Origin: an uncultured Nioella sp.
GTDB lineage: Bacteria > Pseudomonadota > Alphaproteobacteria > Rhodobacterales > Rhodobacteraceae
Length of the DNA: 64,000 bases
Direction: 5' to 3'
Assembly (NCBI GenBank): GCA_947498125.1
Contig: CANMJH010000003.1
Location: 1 to 64,000, forward strand
This document shows, piece after piece, positions 1 through 8,470 of this stretch. Each line of letters begins with the position of its first letter. Position 1 is the first letter of the stretch. The notes under the pieces were generated by a model, which was not told where the DNA came from, made no database searches, and saw only the letters and a program-made list of their open reading frames with translations. Position numbers and translations under genes: made by a program.

Positions 1-6
1 AATCTT

Positions 7-46
7 TAAGCCTCGCCCCCCTCCCTCCCGTCCCAAGCGAGGCTTA
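7..46. repeat. 10-bp inverted repeat with 20-nt loop
   Basis: Two perfect 10-base arms (7-16 and 37-46) are separated by a pyrimidine-rich 20-nt loop. No T-tract follows on either strand, so it is not a clear terminator. It is too short and has the wrong layout for a tRNA. It may be the 3' end structure of a transcript entering from left of the window. Confidence 0.4.
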
Positions 47-63
47 ACCCAAGTTGCGGTGTG

Positions 64-112
64 AAAGCCGGCCCCCACGCAGAGATATCTGCAAAAGGGG
101 GCCGGCTTTTTT
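64..112 (+). terminator. rho-independent terminator for an upstream plus-strand gene
   Basis: A GC-rich 12-bp stem (about 64-75 pairing with 98-109) is followed by six T on the plus strand. The loop contains a small nested hairpin (GCAGA/TCTGC). The gene it serves lies left of the window. Read on the minus strand the T-run is only three bases, so it would be a weaker stop for the CoA-transferase gene ending at 128. Confidence 0.75.
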
Positions 113-127
113 CGTGGGGGATGCCGC

Positions 128-2050
128 TCAGCCTTCCAAAAACTTCCGCGCCTCATTCGCCGTTTCAAAGATATGAGGTGCGTGTTCGCGGGCGAAGGCC
201 TTGCCGAGCTTCATGCGCATGAACGCGGATGACGAATACCGGGTGACAGTTTCATAAAACTGGTCATCCAGCGCATTCACCATCGCAGTATAGCTGTCTT
301 CAATGTCTTCATCGATCCGGGCGCCGTCGTAATTGGCGATTGCGTGCACCTGATGATCCAAGGGAGCACAAAGGGCAGTGACCCGCGCTTTAATCCGGGC
401 CACCTCGTCTTTGCTACGAATGCGCAGTTTTTCGAAATTGATGAACAGAACCTCTTCGGCGTCGTCCAGCGCGATCCGGTCTTCCAGATCGAGATGGAGG
501 AGGTCGGTTTTCAAGTCCATCGGCTCAGGCGCAAAAATGCGCGGATCCATGTCGGTTAGCTCACCCATATCGGGCCGGAAGCCCATTTGATTCAGAATGT
601 CGCGCTCGACATCCACGCCGGGGGCAACCTCGATCAGCCGCAAGCCATTTGGGCCGAGGTCAAAGACCGCGCGCTCCGTGATGTAGAGCACGGGTTTATG
701 CGCCTCGGCCGCGCCTTTGCCAGAAAACGTGACTTGCTGGACAGCTTCCAGAAATTTTTTGGCGCGCCCTTCTTTGGTGATAACCAGCTGTCCTTCGGGC
801 AAATCTATGGTCAGCCCGCCTGCGGTGAATGTGCCGGTAAAGACGACGCGGCGGGCATTTTGGCTGATATTGATGAAGCCACCGGCACCCGCGAGCCGGG
901 GACCAAACCGCGAAACATTGACGTTGCCGGTCGCATCGGCCTCGGCCATGCCTAGAACGGCAAGATCCAGCCCCCCGCCATCGTAGAAGTCGAACTGATT
1001 GTTTTGAGGGATGATCGCATCTGTGTTGGTCGCAGCGCCGAAATCAAGGCCCGAGGCAGGCTGGCCACCAATCACTCCCGGTTCTGCGGTCAAGGTGACA
1101 TGAGACAAAAGACCCTCTTCCGCCGCAACGGCGGCAACGCCTTCGGGCATGCCAATACCTAAATTTACCACGCCATTGACGGGCAGCTCAAACGAGGCGC
1201 GGCGGGCGATGATTTTGCGAGCGTCTAGCGGCATTTCCTTGGCGGCCCCTTCGGGCGCTTTGTATTGCCCGGCAAACAGATGGGAATAGGGGGTGGCGTA
1301 AGTTTGGGCGTGGTTCTCGGGCTCGGCAACCACAACGGCATCAACCAAAGCTGCGGGCAGGGCGACCTCGCGCGGGTTCAGCGTGCCGCGCGCGGCGATC
1401 CGTTCGACTTGGACAATCACAACGCCGCCGGAGTTTCGCACCGCCATAGCTTGGGCAAGATTGTCGATCACCAAAGCCTCGCGCTCCATCGTGACATTCC
1501 CGCCGGGGTCAGCGGTCGTGCCACGAAGGAAGGCGACGTTGAGAGGCATGGCCTTGTAGAAAAGTTTCTCTTGTCCGAGAATTTCGATCACGTGAACCAG
1601 ATCTTCGGCGGTTATGTCGTTGATTTTACCGCCCTCAAGACGTGGGTCCACAAAAGTTCCCAGCCCAACATGGGTCAACGTACCGGGCTTGCCTGCAGCA
1701 ATGTCTCGGTAAAGGTGGCTGATGACGCCTTGGGGAAGATTATAAGCCTCAATCTTGCCCGCAACGGCCAGCTTGGCAATCTCGGGGATCAGGCCCCAAT
1801 GCCCGCCAATGACCCGTTTCAATAGCCCATCATGGCCCAGCCGGTTAAGCCCTCGGGATTTGCCATCCCCCTGACCTGCCGCGAAGAACAACGTAAGATC
1901 GCGCGGGGTGCCGCTGTCTTCAAATCGGTTTCCCAAGGCCAGAAGCAATTCGTCAGGAACGCCAATACCAACAAATCCAGATGTGGTGATGGTGTCGCCG
2001 GAATTGACCAAACGTGCGGCATCTGCCGCGCTGATTATCTTGTCTTTCAT
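128..2050 (-). CDS. Acyl-CoA:acetate/3-ketoacid CoA-transferase, fused alpha-beta type with C-terminal extension
   Basis: This is a 640-residue family I CoA-transferase in which the alpha and beta halves are one chain, as in propionate CoA-transferase. It moves CoA between short-chain acyl-CoAs and free acids in the cytoplasm. Glu323 in the TAEPGVIGG motif is the expected covalent catalytic glutamate; the propionate enzyme has it at almost the same position. Glycine-rich CoA-binding stretches lie near residues 22-30 and 295-303. Known fused enzymes are about 520 residues, so roughly 115 residues at the C-terminus are extra. They alternate strand and helix and end in a helix rich in basic and aromatic residues, somewhat like a STAS/SpoIIAA-like fold (a guess). 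The gene stands alone, and its acyl substrate cannot be read from the sequence. Confidence 0.85.
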   Translation of the reverse strand: MKDKIISAADAARLVNSGDTITTSGFVGIGVPDELLLALGNRFEDSGTPRDLTLFFAAGQGDGKSRGLNRLGHDGLLKRVIGGHWGLIPEIAKLAVAGKIEAYNLPQGVISHLYRDIAAGKPGTLTHVGLGTFVDPRLEGGKINDITAEDLVHVIEILGQEKLFYKAMPLNVAFLRGTTADPGGNVTMEREALVIDNLAQAMAVRNSGGVVIVQVERIAARGTLNPREVALPAALVDAVVVAEPENHAQTYATPYSHLFAGQYKAPEGAAKEMPLDARKIIARRASFELPVNGVVNLGIGMPEGVAAVAAEEGLLSHVTLTAEPGVIGGQPASGLDFGAATNTDAIIPQNNQFDFYDGGGLDLAVLGMAEADATGNVNVSRFGPRLAGAGGFINISQNARRVVFTGTFTAGGLTIDLPEGQLVITKEGRAKKFLEAVQQVTFSGKGAAEAHKPVLYITERAVFDLGPNGLRLIEVAPGVDVERDILNQMGFRPDMGELTDMDPRIFAPEPMDLKTDLLHLDLEDRIALDDAEEVLFINFEKLRIRSKDEVARIKARVTALCAPLDHQVHAIANYDGARIDEDIEDSYTAMVNALDDQFYETVTRYSSSAFMRMKLGKAFAREHAPHIFETANEARKFLEG

Positions 2051-2106
2051 TCCTCTGCCCCCCTGACCAAAACAATCACAGGATGATAGGCGCGCTTACG
2101 TTGGGG

Positions 2107-2493
2107 TCAATCGCCGTTGGGGCGCGTAAGAATAAAAAGCGCAGCGCCGCCCATGGCAATCGCTTGGATCATGATGATCATAGGTGACAGACTGGCGACG
2201 ATGCTGACAGTAAGAACAAGGCCCATCGTAAAGCACGCCATGAATTTATGGCGGGGGCGGATTGCGCCCTGTTCGGACCAATCGCGCAAGGGGCCACCAA
2301 ACGTCTGATGTTCCATCAACCATGTTCTGAGGCGAGGGGATCCTTTCCCAAAGCAAAATGCCGCCAAAATAAGAAGAGGTGTTGTGGGCAGGACTGGCAA
2401 AACAATGCCAATCACACCAAGCCCAAGCGCAATGCCGCCAGCAGCGGTCCAAGCCATTCGGCTTAGTTTATGGGAAGACGGGCGCGCGTTCAT
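2107..2493 (-). CDS. DUF454 (YbaN-like) inner-membrane protein
   Basis: A 128-residue membrane protein of the YbaN/DUF454 family, whose function is unknown. An N-terminal hydrophobic hairpin (about 14-45, containing the typical IVLPVLPTTPLLIL run) is followed by a soluble segment with the characteristic WLMEH...FGGPLRDW region, and then by two more membrane segments to the end. The length is normal for the family. It sits 56 bases downstream of the CoA-transferase start and reads in the same direction, but nothing links the two functionally. Confidence 0.8.
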   Translation of the reverse strand: MNARPSSHKLSRMAWTAAGGIALGLGVIGIVLPVLPTTPLLILAAFCFGKGSPRLRTWLMEHQTFGGPLRDWSEQGAIRPRHKFMACFTMGLVLTVSIVASLSPMIIMIQAIAMGGAALFILTRPNGD

Positions 2494-2542
2494 GCCCGTC
2501 CAATAGAGCCGCGGGAAGTGTGAGTAAATGCTAGCCTTTGCG

Positions 2543-3103
2543 CTAATTTTGTGTGGGCGCGTCTCGCCAAGTGCCCAAAGGAAGCCCGTCCAGACTGTAA
2601 CGCCCGATGGAGGCGCGAATGAGACGCAAGGTCGGTAGGCCGACGGCGGCGGTCATTCGGCGGACCTGACGGTTTTTGCCTTCAGTGATTGTCAGTTCGA
2701 TCCAAGCATCCGGCACGGATTTTCGGTACCGAACTGGCGGCGTTCTTGGCCATAGACCCGGCGGCTCTTCTATGGCGCGCGCGCGGGCAGGGCGGGTCCG
2801 CCCGTCTTTCAATGTCACACCGGTTTCCAGTGCTTTTAGTTGCTCGGGGGTTGGCGTGCCTTCAACTTGCGCCCAATACGTCTTGGGTGTTTTCGCGCGG
2901 GGATGAGAAATGCGCGCCTGCAGGCGACCATCATCGGTCAACAGCATCAACCCTTCACTGTCGCGGTCAAGTCGTCCGGCAGGGTAAACGCCGGGTACGT
3001 CGATGTAATCTGACAATGTCGCCCGTGGACCATCGGCATTCCCTTTATCGGTAAATTGCGACAGCACATCGAATGGTTTGTTGAAAAGAATTAGCCGGGC
3101 CAT
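2543..3103 (-). CDS. rluE: 23S rRNA pseudouridine synthase, RluE-like
   Basis: A 186-residue RsuA/RluE-family pseudouridine synthase without the N-terminal S4 domain, which matches RluE (23S rRNA U2457 in E. coli). It starts with the usual [14 protein letters not shown] strand. The catalytic aspartate lies in the [14 protein letters not shown] motif (about residues 58-71). The family C-terminal motif [14 protein letters not shown] is at about 141-154. The E. coli target site is family knowledge; specificity in this organism is inferred. Confidence 0.85.
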   Translation of the reverse strand: MARLILFNKPFDVLSQFTDKGNADGPRATLSDYIDVPGVYPAGRLDRDSEGLMLLTDDGRLQARISHPRAKTPKTYWAQVEGTPTPEQLKALETGVTLKDGRTRPARARAIEEPPGLWPRTPPVRYRKSVPDAWIELTITEGKNRQVRRMTAAVGLPTLRLIRASIGRYSLDGLPLGTWRDAPTQN

Positions 3104-3178
3104 GAATTTTCCTGTCCTAATCTTTTGTTATCAGCAAGAAGATTATTGAAGGGGCAAAGGCTGCCAGAAGTACGAGGC

Positions 3179-3862
3179 TTAGTGTTCGAAATAATCCGAA
3201 TGTGTTTCGCGAATAGATTTGATTGTCCCATCCAAGCGGCTGAGATGCAGACGTGCAATATCCATCGCCTCGGTCGCTTTGCCCGCGGAAATGTTCTCAA
3301 CAATCTTGCGGTGATCTTCTAAAAGAACGTACATCCGGTCCGTACGTGACAGGCTAAGAACGCAGAGCCGGTCGACAATGGCCTTTTTCTCGGCAATCAC
3401 GTCGAACGCATAATCGGCTTCGGCGACATGACACAGCAGCTTGTGGAATTCATAATCAAGCTGGTGGAAGGCATCGCCATCCTGTTTTGTTACCGCGTCT
3501 TCTTGTGCAGCAAGATGATCTTCGAGCATTCCTTGTTTTGAGCTGTCCCAAGCCTCAACGGCCATATGGACGACCTCAAGTTCAACGGCGGCGCGAACAA
3601 AACGGGCAGTATGGATCACCTGATCAGAGAAGCGTTTCACTTCCGTCGCGCGTTGGGGACGGATTTGCAAAAGTTCCATATTCCCAAGGCGAGAAAACGC
3701 ATCGCGGACGGGCTGGCGAGAAACATTGAAACGGCTGGCAATTTCAGCTTCCGAGATCTTGGCACCAGGCAATAATCGGAGAGAGACGATCTCTTCGTAA
3801 AGATAGTCAAATACCACATCAGCGCTGGTGCGCCGATCCGTCAATTGGGTATGTTGATCCAT
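3179..3862 (-). CDS. GntR-family transcriptional regulator with FCD domain, probable uronate-locus regulator
   Basis: A 227-residue one-component regulator. An N-terminal winged helix-turn-helix (about 14-75) carries the family signature PGAKISEAEIASRFNVSRQPVRDAF. It is followed by an all-helical FCD ligand domain with the expected metal/ligand residues: Asp and His in LDYEFHKLL, and later histidines in EDHRKIV and LHLSRL. FCD regulators often sense sugar acids (UxuR, ExuR and similar). The gene is next to the enolase-family dehydratase, and a FCD-type palindromic core sequence occurs at both divergent promoters of the surrounding catabolic locus, so it is the likely local repressor. That link is inference. 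Confidence 0.85.
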   Translation of the reverse strand: MDQHTQLTDRRTSADVVFDYLYEEIVSLRLLPGAKISEAEIASRFNVSRQPVRDAFSRLGNMELLQIRPQRATEVKRFSDQVIHTARFVRAAVELEVVHMAVEAWDSSKQGMLEDHLAAQEDAVTKQDGDAFHQLDYEFHKLLCHVAEADYAFDVIAEKKAIVDRLCVLSLSRTDRMYVLLEDHRKIVENISAGKATEAMDIARLHLSRLDGTIKSIRETHSDYFEH

Positions 3863-4032
3863 CGCTCTCGTCTCCTCTTAGATATGTTGGTTACTCGAAC
3901 CTTTCGTTACATTCCAGTCCTGTGATTGTTTTCTGTCCGTCCGGCGTGACCTTATGGTCTGTCAAAAAGGTTTGAAGGGTCTATACGCGCGGTTTTTAGG
4001 CAAAAAGGACCGGCAAAGGGTGGTGGGCTGTT

Positions 4033-5283
4033 TCACCATCGCGGGACCTTTCGTACAAAATCTGGCCGATATTTCAACATTTCATCTGTGTCGTCCCGGT
4101 CGCGAACCATGGCGCGCTTATAAAGGTCGTGTTGCTCGGCAAGGGCATCATAATCCAGCTCAACACCAAGGCCCGGCCCTTCGGGAACGCGCAAGGCGCC
4201 GTCTTTGAACGTCAAGCGTCCGCCCTTGATGATCTCTTTGTCATACCAAGGGTAGTGGGTGTCACAATCAAACGTCAGGTTTGGTGTGGCCGCAGCCACG
4301 TGGCACATGGCGGCCAGACTGATCCCCAAATGAGAATTCGAGTGCATCCCCACGCCCAGATCGGCGGCCCTGCACAATTGGCCCAAATGAATCGCGCCCG
4401 TGGCACCGCGCCAATAATGATGGTCAGAAAGGATGATCTGTACGGCATCCTTGCGGATCGCTTCGATCGCATGCTCAAACTCCACGACAACCAAGTTGGT
4501 CGCCAGCGGCACATCGATAAGCGCGGACAGTTCGGCCATTGCGTCCATGCCTTTGACCGGGTCTTCCAGATATTCCAAGACGCCGTCTAATGCATCCACA
4601 ACCTGTTTAGCCGTTGGAACCGTCCACGCGCCCATTGGATCAATTCGCAAGGCGTGATCTGGAAAGGCCTCGCGCAGTTTGCGCATGGTTTCAATCTCAA
4701 GGTCAGGCTCCAGAACGCCGCCTTTTACCTTCAGAGATTTGAACCCGTATTCTTCTATAAACCCTCGCGCCTCTTCGACCAGGGCGTCAGGCGTCATGAC
4801 CTCACCCAGAATGTCAGGGCCGAACGTGAAATCTTGTTTGGCAAATTTAAAGAAGAGGTAGCCCCCAAAAGGGATCGATTTGCGAACAGCACCGCCGAGG
4901 ATGTCGTAAAGGGGGCGGCTGACTTCTTTGCCGCGCAGGTCCAGCATCGCAATTTCGAAGGCCGAATACACGACATCGACCACTTTGTGATCGGCAAGTG
5001 CGGTTGGGGCGTTAATACCGCCGCCCTCGGGCAGGGCCGATTCGATGCGGGCCCGCAGGTCATGCAGGTTGTAGGGATCAAGCCCAATCAACGTCGGGGC
5101 GACCCGTTCAAGACCTGTAAGAGTCCGCTTTGCACCATAGGTTTCGCCAAGGCCGATTAGGCCGGAATCAGTCTCGACTTCGATGATCGCGCGTAGAAAT
5201 ACTGTTTGGTGGACCCCTTTAAGGTTCACGAGCGGTACATCTGGAATCGCAATGGGTGTGACCCTTACGTCCTTAATTTTCAT
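4033..5283 (-). CDS. Enolase-superfamily sugar-acid dehydratase, glucarate-dehydratase-like
   Basis: A 416-residue member of the mandelate racemase/enolase superfamily that resembles D-glucarate dehydratase. The N-terminal capping domain is followed by a barrel with the KxK motif (LKVKGG, about residue 180), metal-binding acids in RIDPMGAW and YLEDPVKGMD, and the HSNSHLGISL segment carrying the His of the His-Asp dyad. Such enzymes dehydrate aldaric acids or aldonates to keto-deoxy acids. It is transcribed divergently from the ABC importer across a 188-bp region containing the putative operator. Position in a uronate locus suggests a uronate-derived aldarate or aldonate as substrate, but galactarate, glucarate or another acid sugar cannot be told apart by eye. 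Confidence 0.8.
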   Translation of the reverse strand: MKIKDVRVTPIAIPDVPLVNLKGVHQTVFLRAIIEVETDSGLIGLGETYGAKRTLTGLERVAPTLIGLDPYNLHDLRARIESALPEGGGINAPTALADHKVVDVVYSAFEIAMLDLRGKEVSRPLYDILGGAVRKSIPFGGYLFFKFAKQDFTFGPDILGEVMTPDALVEEARGFIEEYGFKSLKVKGGVLEPDLEIETMRKLREAFPDHALRIDPMGAWTVPTAKQVVDALDGVLEYLEDPVKGMDAMAELSALIDVPLATNLVVVEFEHAIEAIRKDAVQIILSDHHYWRGATGAIHLGQLCRAADLGVGMHSNSHLGISLAAMCHVAAATPNLTFDCDTHYPWYDKEIIKGGRLTFKDGALRVPEGPGLGVELDYDALAEQHDLYKRAMVRDRDDTDEMLKYRPDFVRKVPRW

Positions 5284-5352
5284 CGATTTTTCCTCCCTTT
5301 AACGGAAGCAGTTTCTCTTTGGAAACATTTCCCGTTGCGTATTCTTAGATAC

Positions 5353-5366
5353 TAGTATACCAGTTT
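5353..5366. promoter_or_regulatory. Putative GntR/FCD operator, copy 1
   Basis: The 14-base sequence TAGTATACCAGTTT lies between the divergent starts at 5283 and 5472 and is repeated exactly at 19030-19043. Its first ten bases fit the TNGTATACNA-type near-palindrome seen for UxuR/ExuR-like GntR regulators (the perfect form would be TGGTATACCA). It is therefore a candidate site for the FCD regulator encoded at 3179-3862. Confidence 0.55.
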
Positions 5367-5471
5367 TGGCAAGAAGTTTAGCTTTGGGCCAAATGGCCGT
5401 CCGCAAACGCGCTGGAGGAAAGTGCCAAGCGGTTATCAAAGCATAGCAGCGAAATAGCGAAGGGGGGAACC

Positions 5472-6572
5472 ATGCCAGGTGTCCGACTAAGAAATATCGT
5501 CAAACGATATGGAGCGGCGCAAGTCGTTCATGGAATTGATCTGGACGTGGCGGAGAAAGAATTCGTCGTCTTGGTTGGTCCTTCGGGCTGCGGTAAATCC
5601 ACTACGCTGCGTATGATCGCCGGTCTGGAAGAAATTTCTGACGGGCTTCTGGAAATTGACGATCGTCAGGTAAATCGTGTCGCTCCAAAAGACCGCGATG
5701 TGGCGATGGTTTTCCAAAACTACGCGCTTTATCCTCATTTGAACGTTGCCGAGAACATCGCCTTTGGTCTGCGCATCCGCAAAGAACCCAAAGAAAAAAT
5801 CGCGGCAGCCGTTGAGGAAGTCGCAGGTATTTTGGGTCTTACCGAATACCTCGAACGCAAGCCTGCTGACCTTTCCGGTGGCCAGCGCCAGCGTGTTGCT
5901 ATGGGCCGTGCCATCGTGCGGGACCCAAAAGTATTCCTGTTCGACGAACCACTGTCGAACCTAGATGCCAAACTTCGGACCCAGATGCGCGCTGAGATTA
6001 AGCGCCTGCACCGTCGTCTTGGCGTGACCTCAGTTTATGTGACCCACGACCAGGTTGAAGCGATGACGCTTGCCGACCGGATCGTGGTGATGAGCGACGG
6101 GCGGATCGAACAGATCGGTACGCCTATGGATTTGTTCCTGAACCCGGCAAACACCTTCGTGGCCAGTTTCATCGGCTCTCCCCCGATGAATCAGATCTCC
6201 GCAATCATCCGCAGTGGCGATTCCGGTCCGGTGGCAGAGTTCGGGGGACAAAGTCTGCCATTGGCGCCGTTAAAAGACCTGGTTGGCGCCGATGGCAGAC
6301 ATGTAATTCTTGGCCTACGTCCTGAGTTCGTCGATGTGACGCACAAGGGCGAAGACGCGCAAGTTTCAGTCGACATCGACCTTGTTGAGACGCTTGGCTC
6401 CGAAGCATTGGTCCACGCGTCGCTGAACGGCGACCCTTTTGTCATCAAAACTGAAACCGGCACTGACGTTACCCTTCTGGACAAGATCAACGGGTTCAAC
6501 ATCGATCCCGCGAAGATCAAAGTCTTTGATGGCGAGACTGGCGTTGTTCTGCCCGGGCAGGAGCTGAAATAA
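5472..6572 (+). CDS. ABC transporter ATP-binding subunit, AlgS/UgpC/MsmK-like
   Basis: A 366-residue ATPase of the CUT1/oligosaccharide class. The Walker A motif is GPSGCGKSTT (about 37-46), the Q-loop is VFQNYALYPH, the signature is LSGGQRQRVAMGRA, and Walker B is VFLFDEPLSNLDAK. A C-terminal TOBE/regulatory domain of about 130 residues is normal for this class. It energises uptake through the two permeases that follow; its stop codon overlaps the next start by one base (TAATG). The length and gene set match AlgS of the alginate importer of Sphingomonas A1. Relatives also serve other sugars, so the substrate is inferred from neighbours. Confidence 0.9.
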   Translation: MPGVRLRNIVKRYGAAQVVHGIDLDVAEKEFVVLVGPSGCGKSTTLRMIAGLEEISDGLLEIDDRQVNRVAPKDRDVAMVFQNYALYPHLNVAENIAFGLRIRKEPKEKIAAAVEEVAGILGLTEYLERKPADLSGGQRQRVAMGRAIVRDPKVFLFDEPLSNLDAKLRTQMRAEIKRLHRRLGVTSVYVTHDQVEAMTLADRIVVMSDGRIEQIGTPMDLFLNPANTFVASFIGSPPMNQISAIIRSGDSGPVAEFGGQSLPLAPLKDLVGADGRHVILGLRPEFVDVTHKGEDAQVSVDIDLVETLGSEALVHASLNGDPFVIKTETGTDVTLLDKINGFNIDPAKIKVFDGETGVVLPGQELK

Positions 6573-7543
6573 TGGCAGAGCTCGACCGCACAGCAGAGGC
6601 CGAGCCGGCCACCTACACAATTAACCAGCCCACCCGCATGGAGCGGATTATCGATCACCTTAAGGCCGATTGGCAGATTTATCTGTTGCTTGCGCCGACC
6701 GTGATTTGGATGCTCCTGTTTCTCTACAAACCTATGTACGGGCTGCAAATCGCGTTTAAAGACTATTCGGTTTTTCGCGGCATTGCGGCCAGCCCTTGGG
6801 TCGGTTTCGAACATTTCGAAACGCTCTTTACGAATGACCAGTTCATTCGAGCCATCCGAAATACTGTCACAATCAGTGCCCTGGGTCTATTTTTTGGGTT
6901 TCCCGTACCGATCCTTCTGGCGCTTATGTTCAATGAAGTGCTGAGCCAGACCTACAAGAAAGTCACGCAGACCATCGTCTATCTGCCTCACTTTATCTCT
7001 TCGGTAATTATTGCAGGTATTGTCATCACGGCCTTCTCGCCCTCGGCGGGTATCGTGAACTCTCTGCTCAATTGGTTGGGGCTAGACTCAATCTACTTCC
7101 TGACAAGGCCGGAGTGGTTCAGGCCAATCTTTATCGGGACGGGTATCTGGCAAGAGGCGGGCTTCTCATCAATTGTTTACCTTGCTGCGATCTCGGGTGT
7201 GTCACCCACGCTTTATGAGAGTGCCGTAGTTGATGGGGCATCCCGCTGGCAGATGATGTGGAAAATTACGCTTCCGTCGATTTTGCCAACCATCATCATC
7301 ATGCTGATCATCCGGATCGGGAACATCCTTGAGGTTAGCTTCGAGATGATCATCCTGCTCTATCAGCCAGCGACCTATGAAACTGCCGATGTCGTGAACA
7401 CGTTCATCTACCGGCAGGGTCTGCAGGGCGGTCAGTATGACCTCGCCGCTGCCGCGGGTCTGTTCAACGCGGTCGTCGCCTTCATCCTCGTGATGAGTGC
7501 CAACTCAATCTCGAAGCGCTTCTCGCGCACATCACTGTGGTAA
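6572..7543 (+). CDS. ABC transporter permease, AlgM1/LplB-like
   Basis: A 323-residue inner-membrane permease with about six transmembrane segments and the LplB/AlgM1 N-terminal signature (LAPTVIWMLLFLYKPMYGLQIAFKDY, in part). The cytoplasmic coupling helix lies in YESAVVDGASRWQMMWKITLPSILP (about 213-237). The length is nearly identical to AlgM1 (about 324 residues, from memory). It is translationally coupled to the ATPase gene and followed 14 bases later by the second permease. It would form the importer channel as a heterodimer with that protein. Confidence 0.88.
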   Translation: MAELDRTAEAEPATYTINQPTRMERIIDHLKADWQIYLLLAPTVIWMLLFLYKPMYGLQIAFKDYSVFRGIAASPWVGFEHFETLFTNDQFIRAIRNTVTISALGLFFGFPVPILLALMFNEVLSQTYKKVTQTIVYLPHFISSVIIAGIVITAFSPSAGIVNSLLNWLGLDSIYFLTRPEWFRPIFIGTGIWQEAGFSSIVYLAAISGVSPTLYESAVVDGASRWQMMWKITLPSILPTIIIMLIIRIGNILEVSFEMIILLYQPATYETADVVNTFIYRQGLQGGQYDLAAAAGLFNAVVAFILVMSANSISKRFSRTSLW

Positions 7544-7557
7544 GGGGGAGATAGATC

Positions 7558-8442
7558 ATGGCTACCAATATGAATCTATACTCGCGTGGCGACAAAATAT
7601 TCGTCATCATCAATATGATCCTGATCGGGATGTTTGCGATCTCGGCGCTGTACCCTTTCATCTATATCACGTCGTTGTCGCTAAGCTCTGGCTTCGAGGC
7701 GCGGGCAGGTAACGTCATTCTGACGCCAGTTAGTTTCACTCTCGAAGCCTATTCGCGCGTTTTGGCCGAGCCCATGTTCTGGATCAGCTACGGCAACACG
7801 TTTTTCTATACGATCTTCGGGACCATCGCGAGCCTGCTGTTCATCATTCCCGGCGCCTACGCCTTGTCGCGCAAGCGGCTGTTCGGTCGCCGCTTTTGGA
7901 ACCTGATGGTTGCGTTTACCATGTGGTTTAACGCGGGCCTTATCCCCTTCTTCCTGAACATGCGGGATTTGGGACTATTGGACAGCTATTTCGGGATCAT
8001 CATCGGTTTTGCCGTCAACGGCTTCAACCTGATCTTGTTGCGTAACTTCTTTGAAGCCATTCCAGAAAGCTTTGAAGAAGCAGCGAAGATGGATGGCGCA
8101 AATGAGTTCCAGATCCTTTGGAAAGTGTTTGTTCCATTGTCAAAACCGGCCATTGCCACAGTTTCCCTTTTCTGCGTGGTGTCACGCTGGAACGGCTTCT
8201 TCTGGGCGATGGTCTTGTTGCAGGACGAAGATAAGATCCCACTACAGGTCTATCTGCGTCACGTAATCCTAGAACTTTCGGATGACGAGGAATTTGCCAG
8301 CTCGCTACTGGACTCGGCTTACTCCTTCGAGACGGTCAGCGCGGCGATTATCGTCTGCTCGATCATTCCGATCCTGATTATCTACCCATTCCTCCAACGG
8401 TATTTCACTCAAGGGATCCTGTTGGGCGGTGTCAAAGAATAA
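7558..8442 (+). CDS. ABC transporter permease, AlgM2/YtcP-like
   Basis: A 294-residue permease with about six membrane segments. The first is near residues 15-40, ending in the typical ALYPFIYITSLSLSSG. The coupling motif FEEAAKMDGANEFQILWKVFVPL lies near 177-199. The family C-terminus YPFLQRYFTQGILLGGVKE is present, which is diagnostic for the YtcP/AlgM2 group. It starts behind a GGGGGAG ribosome-binding site. It partners with the preceding permease, and the length is that of AlgM2. Confidence 0.88.
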   Translation: MATNMNLYSRGDKIFVIINMILIGMFAISALYPFIYITSLSLSSGFEARAGNVILTPVSFTLEAYSRVLAEPMFWISYGNTFFYTIFGTIASLLFIIPGAYALSRKRLFGRRFWNLMVAFTMWFNAGLIPFFLNMRDLGLLDSYFGIIIGFAVNGFNLILLRNFFEAIPESFEEAAKMDGANEFQILWKVFVPLSKPAIATVSLFCVVSRWNGFFWAMVLLQDEDKIPLQVYLRHVILELSDDEEFASSLLDSAYSFETVSAAIIVCSIIPILIIYPFLQRYFTQGILLGGVKE

Positions 8443-8470
8443 AACGAATTCGCAACCTAGGGAGGACATT

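Noticed and set aside
7-46. tRNA or CRISPR-like repeat at the left edge
   Set aside because: A single inverted repeat with no cloverleaf and no repetition; the stem and loop sizes fit neither.
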